From an uncultured Bacillaceae bacterium (GTDB taxonomy: Bacteria; Bacillota; Bacilli; Bacillales; Caldibacillaceae): 64,000 nucleotides of DNA. A model generated the notes under the pieces. That model was not told where the DNA came from, ran no database searches, and saw nothing but the letters and a program-made list of their open reading frames with translations. This document shows, in pieces, positions 9,805-18,580 of this stretch (within the stretch, counting starts at the first letter, position 1; the number at the start of each line of letters is the position of its first letter). The stretch lies in NCBI GenBank assembly GCA_937934645.1, contig CALGYZ010000054.1, positions 1 through 64,000 on the forward strand. The letters are read 5' to 3'. The translations under genes were made by a program, and so were the position numbers.

Positions 9805-10605
9805 GTGGATTTTTCACTATTATTGGAATACGCATGGGTACTTCTTGTGCTCATCGGATTAGAAGGAATTTTGGCAGCAGATAATGCGGTAGTTATGGCA
9901 GTAATGGTCAAGCACCTCCCGAAGGAACAACAGAAAAAAGCGTTGTTTTACGGATTGCTGGGGGCTTTTATATTCCGCTTTACAACGCTTTTTATCATTT
10001 CCTTTTTAGTTAATGTATGGCAAGTACAGGCAATAGGTGCGTTATATCTTTTATTTATTACGATCAATCATTTTATCAAAAAACGGAAAGATACGGGTAC
10101 AGTCAATGTGAAACCGAAATCTGGAAAACAGAGCGGGTTTTGGATGACTGTATTAAAAGTCGAGATTGCGGATATCGCTTTTGCCATTGATTCTATGCTG
10201 GCAGCGGTGGCCCTTGCCGTTACACTCCGCCCGTGGGGGGATTTTACGGTTGGAGGAATCAACGGCGGCCAATTTATCGTTATGTTTCTTGGCGGATTTA
10301 TCGGCCTTGTGATTATGCGTTTTGCCGCTACATGGTTTGTAAAGTTATTAAATCAATATCCTTCCCTGGAAGATACAGCCTTTTTAATCGTTGGATGGGT
10401 GGGTGTAAAGCTTGGCGTTTATACGCTGTCACACCCGAATGTAGGTTTCATTTATGAAGGCTTTCCGGAAACAACTGTTTGGAAGTTTACATTCTGGGCA
10501 GTATTGATCGGAATTGCGGTCATCGGTTTCATTATTTCAAAAAGAAAAGAAGCACAGGTCATGGAAGATCAAGTTTTTGAGAAAAAAGAAGCAAACGTCC
10601 GTTAA
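9805..10605 (+). CDS. TerC-family membrane protein, probable Mn2+ exporter (MeeY/MeeF type)
   Basis: The 266-residue protein has about eight membrane segments and the TerC-family signatures GLEGILAADNAVVMAV (residues 14-29) and VEIADIAFAIDS, whose acidic residues are thought to bind metal. TerC proteins YceF and YkoY of B. subtilis export manganese, partly to metallate secreted enzymes. The GTG at 9805 lies six bases after GGAGGG. A longer upstream reading would run through the riboswitch terminator and is rejected. Control by the Mn riboswitch fits a YkoY-like role, though the length is closer to YceF. Confidence 0.92.
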   Translation: MDFSLLLEYAWVLLVLIGLEGILAADNAVVMAVMVKHLPKEQQKKALFYGLLGAFIFRFTTLFIISFLVNVWQVQAIGALYLLFITINHFIKKRKDTGTVNVKPKSGKQSGFWMTVLKVEIADIAFAIDSMLAAVALAVTLRPWGDFTVGGINGGQFIVMFLGGFIGLVIMRFAATWFVKLLNQYPSLEDTAFLIVGWVGVKLGVYTLSHPNVGFIYEGFPETTVWKFTFWAVLIGIAVIGFIISKRKEAQVMEDQVFEKKEANVR

Positions 10606-10618
10606 TTTTATAAGACAG

Positions 10619-10658
10619 GGCTCTATACAGGATACTGTGTATAGAGCCTGATTTTTTT
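10619..10658 (+). terminator. Terminator of the TerC-family gene
   Basis: A 10-bp stem GGCTCTATAC/GTATAGAGCC (10619-10628 with 10639-10648) is followed by a run of T residues at 10651-10658. Confidence 0.9.
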
Positions 10659-10686
10659 CCGGTCGGAAAATAGTGAAGAGAACCGT

Positions 10687-10887
10687 TCAGTTTTGCTCTT
10701 TGTTATGCAACTGCGCCTGAGCCTGCCGGATGAGGCGCTTTGTAATTTCCCCGCCGACCGAGCCGTTTTCTCTGGAAGCGGAGTTTGCCCCTAGTTTTAC
10801 CCCGAATTCTTCCGCGATTTCATATTTGACCTGTTCCAAAAAGCGGTCCACCCCGGGTACTAGTAATTTATTCGCTGATCTTGCCAT
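10687..10887 (-). CDS. Small acid-soluble spore protein, alpha/beta type
   Basis: This 66-residue DNA-binding protein coats spore DNA in the forespore and protects it from UV and heat. It has the family pattern: an N-terminal KLLVPG, the germination-protease region around EIAEEFGV (residues 24-31), and the conserved C-terminal GSVGGEITKRLIRQAQ. The ATG at 10887 follows AAAGGTGG. It is monocistronic, with a sigma-G-like promoter upstream. Which ssp paralogue it is cannot be settled without the others. Confidence 0.95.
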   Translation of the reverse strand: MARSANKLLVPGVDRFLEQVKYEIAEEFGVKLGANSASRENGSVGGEITKRLIRQAQAQLHNKEQN

Positions 10888-10904
10888 TATTCATTCACCA
10901 CCTT

Positions 10905-10933
10905 TAATATTGTCCAGTATTTATTATGGATTC
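10905..10933 (-). promoter_or_regulatory. Putative sigma-G promoter of the SASP gene
   Basis: On the minus strand GAATC (10933-10929) and AATATTA (10911-10905) are 17 bases apart, close to the sigma-G consensus and identical in -10 box and spacing to the candidate before the germination operon. SASP genes are classic sigma-G targets. Confidence 0.5.
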
Positions 10934-11032
10934 TATAAAATCAATCATTAGTGGGAATTTTTAACTCATAAGAGCACCCCCATAAGTTAAAATAATGGTA
11001 ACCGTAAACTTTTGACGAATGGTGGAGAAATT

Positions 11033-12388
11033 ATGCGAGAAAAGTTTCAAAAAAATATATTTCCGAAACTACAACCAGTTCAAATCATTACGGGATTTTA
11101 TTTTTTAGCTGTAACTGTTTCAACGGTATTGTTAAGCTTGCCCTTTGTCCGCAAAGATGGAGTACCTTGGAGCTTTTCCGATGCTCTATTTACTGCGGTC
11201 AGTGCTGTCAGTGTGACCGGACTCACAACTGTTAACATCCATGAAACCTTTACAGCTGCCGGACTGTGGATTTTAATTTTTGTCTTGCAAATTGGCGGGA
11301 TCGGCATCATGGCGCTCGGGACTTTATTCTGGTTGTTTTTCCGCAAAAAAATCGGTCTGCAAACGAGACGGCTTATAATGACTGAACAAAATCAAACAAA
11401 TTTATCCGGACTTGTCCGCCTGTTACGGGATGTTGCGGTAGTATTCATTATTATAGAAATTGCCGGTGCAATCGTTCTCGGTACATATTATTTGAAACAG
11501 TACACCTCCTGGCAGGAGGCGTATTTTCACGGACTTTTTTCCGCAGCAAGCGCAACAACAAATGCGGGGTTTGATATTACCGGTACATCTCTGATAACGT
11601 TTGCGGATGATTACTTTGTGCAAACCGTTCATATGATATTGATTATTCTCGGTGCAATCGGGTTTCCTGTCTGGATCGAACTGAAAAATTTTTTATTCCG
11701 GAGAAAAGAAAACTTTCACTTTTCCTTGTTCACAAAAGTAACGGTACTTTTTTATTTCATTCTTGTTTTGGCGGGGGCGCTTTTATTTTTACTATTCGAA
11801 TGGAGCGATTTTTTAGCGGATAAAAAAATGCATGAAGCAATTTTTTATGCTTTTTTTCATTCGGTATCTGCCCGCAGTGCAGGGTTTACGACGATGGATT
11901 TATCGGGTATTTCCGGTGCCGGTATGATTTTATTGAGCGGGCTGATGTTTATCGGTGCATCGCCGAGTTCCGTCGGTGGAGGGATCCGTACAACAACCTT
12001 TGCGGTAAATTTGCTTTTTCTGTATCATTTTGCCAGAGGAAACCGTTCAATTAAAATTTTTAAACGAGAAATCCATGATGAAGACATATTAAAATCCTTT
12101 GTTGTATTAATATTCGGGGTTATGATTTGTTTTACGGCGGTTTTGTTCATATGCTTCTTTGAAAAAAATTTACCTGTTGCTGCTGTTGTTTTTGAGGTGT
12201 GCTCGGCGTTCGGAACAGCAGGAATGTCGCTCGGCATAACAGCCGAAATGACTTTAGCCGGAAAAATTGTGCTAATGATTTTAATGTTTATCGGACGTGT
12301 CGGTATTTTGACTTTTATTTTCATAATCGGAGGAAAAGAAGAAAAAGAAAATTTCCATTATCCGAAGGAACGGATCATTATTGGATAA
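11033..12388 (+). CDS. ktrD: Potassium uptake channel subunit, KtrB/KtrD (TrkH superfamily)
   Basis: This is the membrane subunit of a Ktr potassium transporter. The 451 residues contain four membrane-pore-membrane repeats, whose filter loops can be seen at SVTGLTT, SATTNAGFD, SARSAGFTT and SAFGTAGMS, each with the selectivity glycine. The ATG at 11033 lies five bases after GGTGGAG; a TTG at 11012 is less well placed. No RCK regulatory gene is adjacent, matching B. subtilis ktrD, which is unlinked to ktrC. The KtrC-type partner is at 32.6 kb in this window. KtrB remains an alternative name. Confidence 0.9.
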   Translation: MREKFQKNIFPKLQPVQIITGFYFLAVTVSTVLLSLPFVRKDGVPWSFSDALFTAVSAVSVTGLTTVNIHETFTAAGLWILIFVLQIGGIGIMALGTLFWLFFRKKIGLQTRRLIMTEQNQTNLSGLVRLLRDVAVVFIIIEIAGAIVLGTYYLKQYTSWQEAYFHGLFSAASATTNAGFDITGTSLITFADDYFVQTVHMILIILGAIGFPVWIELKNFLFRRKENFHFSLFTKVTVLFYFILVLAGALLFLLFEWSDFLADKKMHEAIFYAFFHSVSARSAGFTTMDLSGISGAGMILLSGLMFIGASPSSVGGGIRTTTFAVNLLFLYHFARGNRSIKIFKREIHDEDILKSFVVLIFGVMICFTAVLFICFFEKNLPVAAVVFEVCSAFGTAGMSLGITAEMTLAGKIVLMILMFIGRVGILTFIFIIGGKEEKENFHYPKERIIIG

Positions 12389-12419
12389 AACAGGCCTTTT
12401 TCCTGAGAAAAGGCCTGTT
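12389..12419 (-). terminator. Convergent terminator between ktrD and the radical SAM gene
   Basis: A 12-bp perfect stem AACAGGCCTTTT/AAAAGGCCTGTT has a seven-base loop. A T tract follows on the minus strand, so it mainly serves the leftward gene. Confidence 0.85.
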
Positions 12420-12425
12420 GCCGGT

Positions 12426-14171
12426 TTAGTTTCCTTCGATCATGCTTTTTTCAACCGTGAAAGCTTCACAATTACTTTTACCGTCATAGTATACGATCAA
12501 ATAACAGCCGGTTTCATCGATCTCCTTCGTTTTTGCATATTTCGTAACGTTAAGGGAAACATGTTCAACGATGATGTTTTTAAACCATTCCCTTTCGGAT
12601 AACTGTTGAATATGGTCAGGTAAATCCGTGCTTTTTACAGCGGTATATACATGCCGCTTCTCATTTTTATCAATGGTGTCCGACCACCATTTTTTACGCG
12701 GTTTTTGCTTATGATTCATAAGATAGTCGTACTTCATCAGACTGACAATCTGGCTGGCTTGCGGAAAATTTTTTCCTTTTATAAAGGAGTGCAGCCGGGT
12801 GAAAAGGTCTTCCAGTTGATGGCCGATTTTGGCCCAGCCGTTTTCGTCCCAGTATGCCCCGAATTCTTGGAAAAAGTCAAAGGGCGTTTCAAAACAGTTC
12901 GAAACAATATATTCAATTGTCGTATCCATCCGGTGGTCATTCCAATACTTTTCCAATATGTCTTCAACTTGCTTAATCCGCACAATGTCGGAAAAGGATA
13001 GCCGGTTATTGCTTAAAACTTCATAAGGTGCATAATCCATAAATTGATAATTCCACCGCTTTGCTTCTATTCTGAGTCCGGTTCCCCGCAACAGTTTTAA
13101 AAATCCCAGTTGCAGTTCTTCCGGACGGAGAGCAAAAACATCATTAAAGGTTTTGCGGAATGATGCATAATCTTCTTCTGGAAGACCGGCGATTAAATCT
13201 AGATGTTGGACAATCTTGCCGCCTTCTTTGATCATTTTTACCGTCCGAGATAACTTTTCAAAATCTTGTCGTCTTTTCACTAATTCATTTGTATAATCAT
13301 TTGTCGATTGAACGCCGATTTCAAAACGGAACAATCCCTCCGGGGCATTTTTATTTAAGAATTTAATCACTTCCGGGCGCATAATGTCCGCGGTAATTTC
13401 AAACTGGAATACGGTACCGGGCACATGTTCATCGATTAAAAATTGAAAGATTTCCATCGCATAACTCCGGCTAATATTGAATGTCCGGTCGATAAATTTG
13501 ATTGTTTTCGCACCGTTGGCCATTAGATAGCGGAGATCGTCTTTAATTTTTTCCCTGTTAAAAAAGCGGACACCGATTTCAATGGAAGATAAGCAGAACT
13601 GACAATTGAACGGGCATCCCCGGCTCGTTTCAATATAAACAATACGGGAAGGAAGTTGTTCGATATCTTCTTCAAAACGGAACGGGGAAGGCATTGTCCG
13701 CAAATCGATTTTTTCTCGGGGCGGATTGATCTTAACCTTTCCGTTATCGAGGTAACAAATTCCGGCGACATTTTCATAGGATTCACCTTCTATGATGACG
13801 CTCAACAATTCTTTAAATGTTGCTTCACCTTCCCCCATGACGATACAGTCAATTTCAGGCAGTCGGCGGAGCCAGTACTCAACATCATATGAAACTTCAG
13901 GGCCGCCTAAAATAATTTTTACATCCGGCATTACTTTCTTACATATTTGAATGACTTTAACCGTTTCTTCAATATTCCAGATATAGCAACTGAAGCCGAT
14001 TACATCCGGTTTTCTGTTAAATAAGTCGGATACAATTTGCAACGGCGGATCTTTAATTGTATATTCTGCCAGTTCTACCTCGTATTCCGGTGCTGCATAA
14101 GCTTTTAAGTAGCGGATTGCCAAATTCATATGTATGTATTTTGCGTTTAATGTTGCTACAACAGTTTTCAT
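12426..14171 (-). CDS. B12-binding-domain radical SAM protein (DUF4080-type)
   Basis: The 581-residue protein has an N-terminal cobalamin-binding Rossmann-like domain (about residues 1-140), a radical SAM core with the cluster motif CPFNCQFC (near 185-195), and a C-terminal DUF4080-like region. Such proteins generate a 5'-deoxyadenosyl radical and are often annotated as methyltransferases, but the substrate of this family is not known to me. The ATG at 14171 lies six bases after AAAGGAGC; a TTG two codons upstream is less likely. The gene stands alone, so neighbours give no substrate hint. Confidence 0.85.
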   Translation of the reverse strand: MKTVVATLNAKYIHMNLAIRYLKAYAAPEYEVELAEYTIKDPPLQIVSDLFNRKPDVIGFSCYIWNIEETVKVIQICKKVMPDVKIILGGPEVSYDVEYWLRRLPEIDCIVMGEGEATFKELLSVIIEGESYENVAGICYLDNGKVKINPPREKIDLRTMPSPFRFEEDIEQLPSRIVYIETSRGCPFNCQFCLSSIEIGVRFFNREKIKDDLRYLMANGAKTIKFIDRTFNISRSYAMEIFQFLIDEHVPGTVFQFEITADIMRPEVIKFLNKNAPEGLFRFEIGVQSTNDYTNELVKRRQDFEKLSRTVKMIKEGGKIVQHLDLIAGLPEEDYASFRKTFNDVFALRPEELQLGFLKLLRGTGLRIEAKRWNYQFMDYAPYEVLSNNRLSFSDIVRIKQVEDILEKYWNDHRMDTTIEYIVSNCFETPFDFFQEFGAYWDENGWAKIGHQLEDLFTRLHSFIKGKNFPQASQIVSLMKYDYLMNHKQKPRKKWWSDTIDKNEKRHVYTAVKSTDLPDHIQQLSEREWFKNIIVEHVSLNVTKYAKTKEIDETGCYLIVYYDGKSNCEAFTVEKSMIEGN

Positions 14172-14408
14172 TGCCAAGCTCCTTTAAACATGTGTTTTAC
14201 TATCATTGTACATTTTATGAAAATAAATTCCAATTACAAAGAAGCGCGGGAGAAAAGATAGAACAGCTAAGGTATAATAAAAATTGAAGGAATTTATGCA
14301 TTAGGTCTCAGCTTAATTTTTTACATTATTTTTTATAGAAAAATACCTTTTTTAGCCGATATAACAAACAGGAGCATTTTTACTAAACCTACTGTTCAGG
14401 AGGTAATT

Positions 14409-15230
14409 ATGCTGTTTATACTTTTATTGCTTATATTGTTTATGTTGATGATCCTCTTTTTGAGAAAGAAAAGAAAAATCATATCATTATTCACTATATT
14501 TATTTTTATTTTTATCCTTTTCATCGTCCATATTTTTAAATTTGGAAAGTTGGACTTGACCGTTCTTGCAAATTACCTGCTGAACGAAGAGGTAAATGAA
14601 GAAGTTTGGTCGGTTGTAAAAATTAAAGACTCTGTATTAATTGATGCCCCTGTAATAGAGCAGCTGCCGGAACTTCCGCGGGGTTGTGAAGTAACGAGCT
14701 TGGCAATGTTATTGGAGCATGCGGGGGTAAAGGCGGACAAAATGGAGCTGGCCAAGGAAATTAAAAAGGATCAAACACCTTTTAAATATGAAAACGGAAA
14801 GGTTTATTTCGGCAATCCTTATGACGGTTTTGTTGGTGATATGTACAGTTATGATCATCCGGGACTCGGTGTTTACCACGGTCCTGTCCGTGAGCTGGCG
14901 GAACAATATCTGCCGGGTAAAATATTAGATTTAACCGGAGCTGAATTTGATGTGTTGAAAACTGCTTTATCTTCGGGCCATCCGGTTTGGGTAATCATCA
15001 ATACGGCTTATAAAAAACTGCCGGAAGATTACTTTCAAACATGGCACACTCCTTCGGGAACGATTCAAATCACGTATAAAGAACATTCCGTTCTTGTAAC
15101 GGGATACGATGATCAATATATATACTTTAATGATCCGTTGACCGGAATAAAAAATAAAAAAGCACCTGTCCGGGACTTTAAAGAAGCCTGGGAGCAAATG
15201 GGCAGTCAGGCAATTACTTATTATCCATAG
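14409..15230 (+). CDS. Membrane-anchored C39-like cysteine peptidase (YvpB-like)
   Basis: The 273-residue protein begins with two close hydrophobic segments (residues 1-18 and 25-45), then a papain-like peptidase_C39_2 domain. The likely catalytic cysteine lies in LPRGCEVTSLAMLL (about residue 97), the histidine in KEHSVLVTGYD and the aspartate in YFNDPLTG. The domain should face outward. The substrate is unknown; relatives are usually annotated only as C39 family peptidases. The ATG at 14409 follows an excellent CAGGAGGT site. It is monocistronic and convergent with asnB. Confidence 0.85.
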   Translation: MLFILLLLILFMLMILFLRKKRKIISLFTIFIFIFILFIVHIFKFGKLDLTVLANYLLNEEVNEEVWSVVKIKDSVLIDAPVIEQLPELPRGCEVTSLAMLLEHAGVKADKMELAKEIKKDQTPFKYENGKVYFGNPYDGFVGDMYSYDHPGLGVYHGPVRELAEQYLPGKILDLTGAEFDVLKTALSSGHPVWVIINTAYKKLPEDYFQTWHTPSGTIQITYKEHSVLVTGYDDQYIYFNDPLTGIKNKKAPVRDFKEAWEQMGSQAITYYP

Positions 15231-15242
15231 ACAGGATCAAAA

Positions 15243-15268
15243 AAGCAGCCGTTTGATGGCTGCTTAAT
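15243..15268. terminator. Terminator between the C39 peptidase and asnB
   Basis: An eight-bp stem AAGCAGCC/GGCTGCTT with a seven-base loop is followed by six T residues on the minus strand. It overlaps the asnB stop codon. Confidence 0.8.
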
Positions 15269-17165
15269 TTGTTGCGGCTACCGTTTTTTTCTGTAACGCG
15301 TCTTTATCGAAAGAATATTTACGCTCAATAAATACTTGATGCCAAACCATAAACATTAAAACGGTCCAGATTTTCCGGCTGTAATCACCTTTTCCGAGAC
15401 AATGGTCATCCAATAGCTGCAGGACATATTGCTTATCAATCAGATGATCAGTGTTGCTCTCGCGGATGATCGTTTTAGCCCAATCATTCATTTCATCTTT
15501 TAACCAGTGACGGATCGGTACCGGGAAACCTAATTTTTTCCTGTTTAATACATGGTCCGGAACGATTCCTTCCGCTGCTTTCCGTAAAATATATTTCGTT
15601 GTTCCATTTGCTGTTTTCAATCCGGCCGGAATCCGGGAGGCAACTAGAAATACTTCCACATCCATAAACGGTGACCGAACTTCTACGGAATGAGCCATTG
15701 TTGCTTTATCCGCTTTTAACAAAATATCTCCGCGGAGCCATGTATGAATGTCGATATGTTGCATCCGTTCAACAGGATGATAATTTTTATTTTCTTCATA
15801 TAACGGTTTTGTGATATCTAAATAATGAACATTTTCGTTATAAACACGAAGGAATTGGCGCTTTTCTTCTTCAGTGAACATTTTAGCGTTACCGATATAG
15901 CGGTTTTCCAACGGAGTGGTTCCCCGTTCAATAAAGCTTTTACCGCGCATTCCCTCCGGCATCATCCGGGCGATCAACTTTAAAAATGATTGAAAAACTT
16001 GCGGCATACGGTTGAATATTTTTAATGATTCCGGTTCACGGTAAATATTATATCCGCCGAAAAATTCATCCGCCCCTTCACCGGATAGTACAACTGTGAC
16101 GTATTTTTTTGCTTCCCGTGCCGCAAAATATAAAGGAACACAGGCGGGATCGGCCAGGGGATCATCCATGTGCCACATAATTTTCGGTATTTCATTCATA
16201 TACTCTTCGGGTGTGATAATGTAACTGATGTTCTTTACGCCGATTTTTTCCGCCGTTTCTTTTGCTACATCGATCTCGCTGTATCCTTCCCGTTCGAAAC
16301 CGACGGAAAAAGTTTTTAAATCAGGCTTAAATTCCTTGGCGATCGATGCAATCAGCGAAGAGTCAATTCCGCCGGAGAGGAAGGAACCGATTGGTGCTTG
16401 AGTTTGCATATGTTTACTAACTGAATCAAATAACACGTTCCGAATTTCTTGGACAAATTCATCTTCGGATTTATGAACCGGTTGAAAAGACGCACGCCAG
16501 TATTGTTTAATTTCCAATGGCAAACCGGGTCTTTTAATGAAATAATGTCCCGGTTCCAATTTATGAATTCCATAATGCATCGTTTCCGGTTCCGGAACGA
16601 ATTGGTATGTCAAATAATGTTGAAGCCCTTTTTCGTTTATTTCAGTACGGTTTAGGGCTAATAAAATACTTTTCTTTTCCGACGCAGCAAATGTGCGTCC
16701 CGAATCCTCACAGTAGAAGAAAGGTTTCAATCCAAACGGATCCCTTGCACCAAATAGAGTTTTTTCGTTTTTATCCCAAAGGATAAAAGCGAATGTGCCG
16801 CGTAATTGTTTTACCATATTTTCTTTTTCTTTTTTGTAAAGGGCACAAATTAATTCCGGGTCTGATTCAGTTTGAAATTGAACTCCCCGTTTTTCCAGTT
16901 TTTTTCGTAATTCTTCATTATTATATATTTTTCCGTTAAATACGATATGAAAGCGGTCATGACCAAAGGAGATGCATTGGTCATGATTGCCGGAATCTTT
17001 CAAATTAAGCTCCCGGAATCCTAATTGTACGTATTCATCAAAATAATAGCCCTCATCATCAGGGCCCCTGTGGGTGATCACCCGGTTCATATTTTTAAAT
17101 TGTTTCATTTGTTCATCGCTGTAGTTTTGAGTCTGTTCGTATATACAGCCAATAAAACCAGACAT
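15264..17165 (-). CDS. asnB: Asparagine synthetase B-type with an altered, probably inactive glutaminase site
   Basis: AsnB-type enzymes make asparagine from aspartate and ATP, taking ammonia from glutamine. The length (633 residues) and sequence closely match the Bacillus AsnB group. The synthetase half looks intact: the pyrophosphate loop SGGIDSS (about residue 260), LSGEGADEFFGGY and GDILLKADK. In the N-terminal class II glutaminase half the nucleophile Cys2 is serine (MSGFIG; codon TCT), the residue matching Arg49 of E. coli AsnB is Glu52, and the NGE motif is NGK (77-79). HRGPD (32-36) and the SD pair (101-102) remain. The enzyme may use free ammonia. The start is fixed by an N-terminus that aligns with the family. 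Confidence 0.9.
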   Translation of the reverse strand: MSGFIGCIYEQTQNYSDEQMKQFKNMNRVITHRGPDDEGYYFDEYVQLGFRELNLKDSGNHDQCISFGHDRFHIVFNGKIYNNEELRKKLEKRGVQFQTESDPELICALYKKEKENMVKQLRGTFAFILWDKNEKTLFGARDPFGLKPFFYCEDSGRTFAASEKKSILLALNRTEINEKGLQHYLTYQFVPEPETMHYGIHKLEPGHYFIKRPGLPLEIKQYWRASFQPVHKSEDEFVQEIRNVLFDSVSKHMQTQAPIGSFLSGGIDSSLIASIAKEFKPDLKTFSVGFEREGYSEIDVAKETAEKIGVKNISYIITPEEYMNEIPKIMWHMDDPLADPACVPLYFAAREAKKYVTVVLSGEGADEFFGGYNIYREPESLKIFNRMPQVFQSFLKLIARMMPEGMRGKSFIERGTTPLENRYIGNAKMFTEEEKRQFLRVYNENVHYLDITKPLYEENKNYHPVERMQHIDIHTWLRGDILLKADKATMAHSVEVRSPFMDVEVFLVASRIPAGLKTANGTTKYILRKAAEGIVPDHVLNRKKLGFPVPIRHWLKDEMNDWAKTIIRESNTDHLIDKQYVLQLLDDHCLGKGDYSRKIWTVLMFMVWHQVFIERKYSFDKDALQKKTVAATN

Positions 17166-17310
17166 CGGGAATTCACCTTCTCTGTTATTAAAATAAAATC
17201 TGCATGTTCGATGGTGTACAAATTTACCACAGTAAATAATACTATCATAAATTCAGCTATCTTACTAGAACAAATCTATAAATTGTAAGAATAGAAAATA
17301 ATGGGGCCTT

Positions 17311-18333
17311 CTAAGAAAATAGTCTTTGGTTCAACCGCATAAACAGTGCTTTCCAATTTGAAATGTTTAATTCAATAACAGGCTGGGTGATCATGCGGAT
17401 CCATTTGCTCGAAAGAATATAGGTCAGCAATAGCGCAACGGGAATAAGAAGCAAGTACAATTGATGTTCACTAATCCATTCTTCAATACCGGAACTACGG
17501 AAAGCCCGGATGAAAAAGCCGTGTAAAAGATAAATATACAGCGTATATCTGCCGATTTTGGTAAACGAATATTGTTTTTTTGGCACCAGGGACCAAAAGG
17601 CTAAAACGGTTACCACGCTTAAAACGTAAATAGATAAGCGGATAAACCAGGCGGTCGACAGATCCGTAGCAATCCGGAAATACGGCTTGGAACCGAATAA
17701 CCATTCAAAATTTAACTCCGGGTAGATATAGAAAAAGATGAATATGACTGTAAACGTTACCAGTGAGAGAAGTTGTATGCCCCTATGTTTTAGTAACTGA
17801 AGATGTTCCTTTTTTAAATAATAACCAATTAAAAAGAACGGAAAAAATACAAATGTTCTCGATAAACTTAAAAAGGAATCAATAAAATCAATATACCCGA
17901 TTAAAATTCCGATGATAAAAGAAAGGGATAATCCAACGGCCGGCTTAAATTTAGCAAAAACCGGCAACATACCGTGCCAGCAAAACAAGCTAAGCAAAAA
18001 CCAAAGAGACCATTGCGGTACAAAGAAATTGAGTGAAAAAGATTGTTCATCGAAGAGGAAGAAATAATATACGGTGTAAATAAATTGAAAGATAATATAC
18101 GGCAAAATTAACTTTTTCAATAATTTCAGAAAGTAATCTTTTTTATATGAACTTCTGGCAAAAAAACCGGAAATCATGATGAATGCAGGCATGTGGAAAA
18201 AATAGATGGTTATGTACAAGGCGTAAAGGAGCTCTCCGTCATGAATGTATGAACGGAGGAAATGTCCGAAAACTACGAGGAAAATTAATATAAATCTTCC
18301 GTTATCAAAATAGTGGATCCTTTTTTTTGTCAA
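17311..18333 (-). CDS. Membrane acyltransferase (acyltransferase family 3, OafA/YkrP-like)
   Basis: The protein of about 340 residues has some ten membrane helices and the acyltransferase_3 N-terminal signature: YFDNGRFILIFLVVFGH with the likely catalytic histidine, then FFHMPAFIMISGFF. Such enzymes move acetyl or other acyl groups onto extracellular sugars or lipids. The TTG at 18333 is chosen as start because the only ribosome-binding site, GGAGGT, overlaps the codons of an upstream in-frame ATG. It follows asnB in the same direction, 145 bases away; a functional link is not evident. Substrate unknown. Confidence 0.82.
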   Translation of the reverse strand: MTKKRIHYFDNGRFILIFLVVFGHFLRSYIHDGELLYALYITIYFFHMPAFIMISGFFARSSYKKDYFLKLLKKLILPYIIFQFIYTVYYFFLFDEQSFSLNFFVPQWSLWFLLSLFCWHGMLPVFAKFKPAVGLSLSFIIGILIGYIDFIDSFLSLSRTFVFFPFFLIGYYLKKEHLQLLKHRGIQLLSLVTFTVIFIFFYIYPELNFEWLFGSKPYFRIATDLSTAWFIRLSIYVLSVVTVLAFWSLVPKKQYSFTKIGRYTLYIYLLHGFFIRAFRSSGIEEWISEHQLYLLLIPVALLLTYILSSKWIRMITQPVIELNISNWKALFMRLNQRLFS

Positions 18334-18580
18334 TGACACAACCTCCATTCATTGTGCAGATCAAATTAAACATAGGGTGAATAAGAAATTTTGTTCCCAT
18401 ATATTCATTATATATTTTTTTTCAATGATTGATAAATAACAGAAAATACAGGTGTTGCTGAATTTTTTATATTTCAGTTTTTGGACGAGGGATTTCACAA
18501 TAATTGTCGAATTTTTAATTGAGTAGGGGGGAGCAGATAGGAAAGGTGGATACTGGATACTGGAAGATTGTAGACAGAAT

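Noticed and set aside
10934..11032. A c-di-AMP (ydaO-type) riboswitch before ktrD
   Set aside because: The gap is too short and shows none of the conserved ydaO blocks; only a weak TTAACT/AGTTAA repeat is present.
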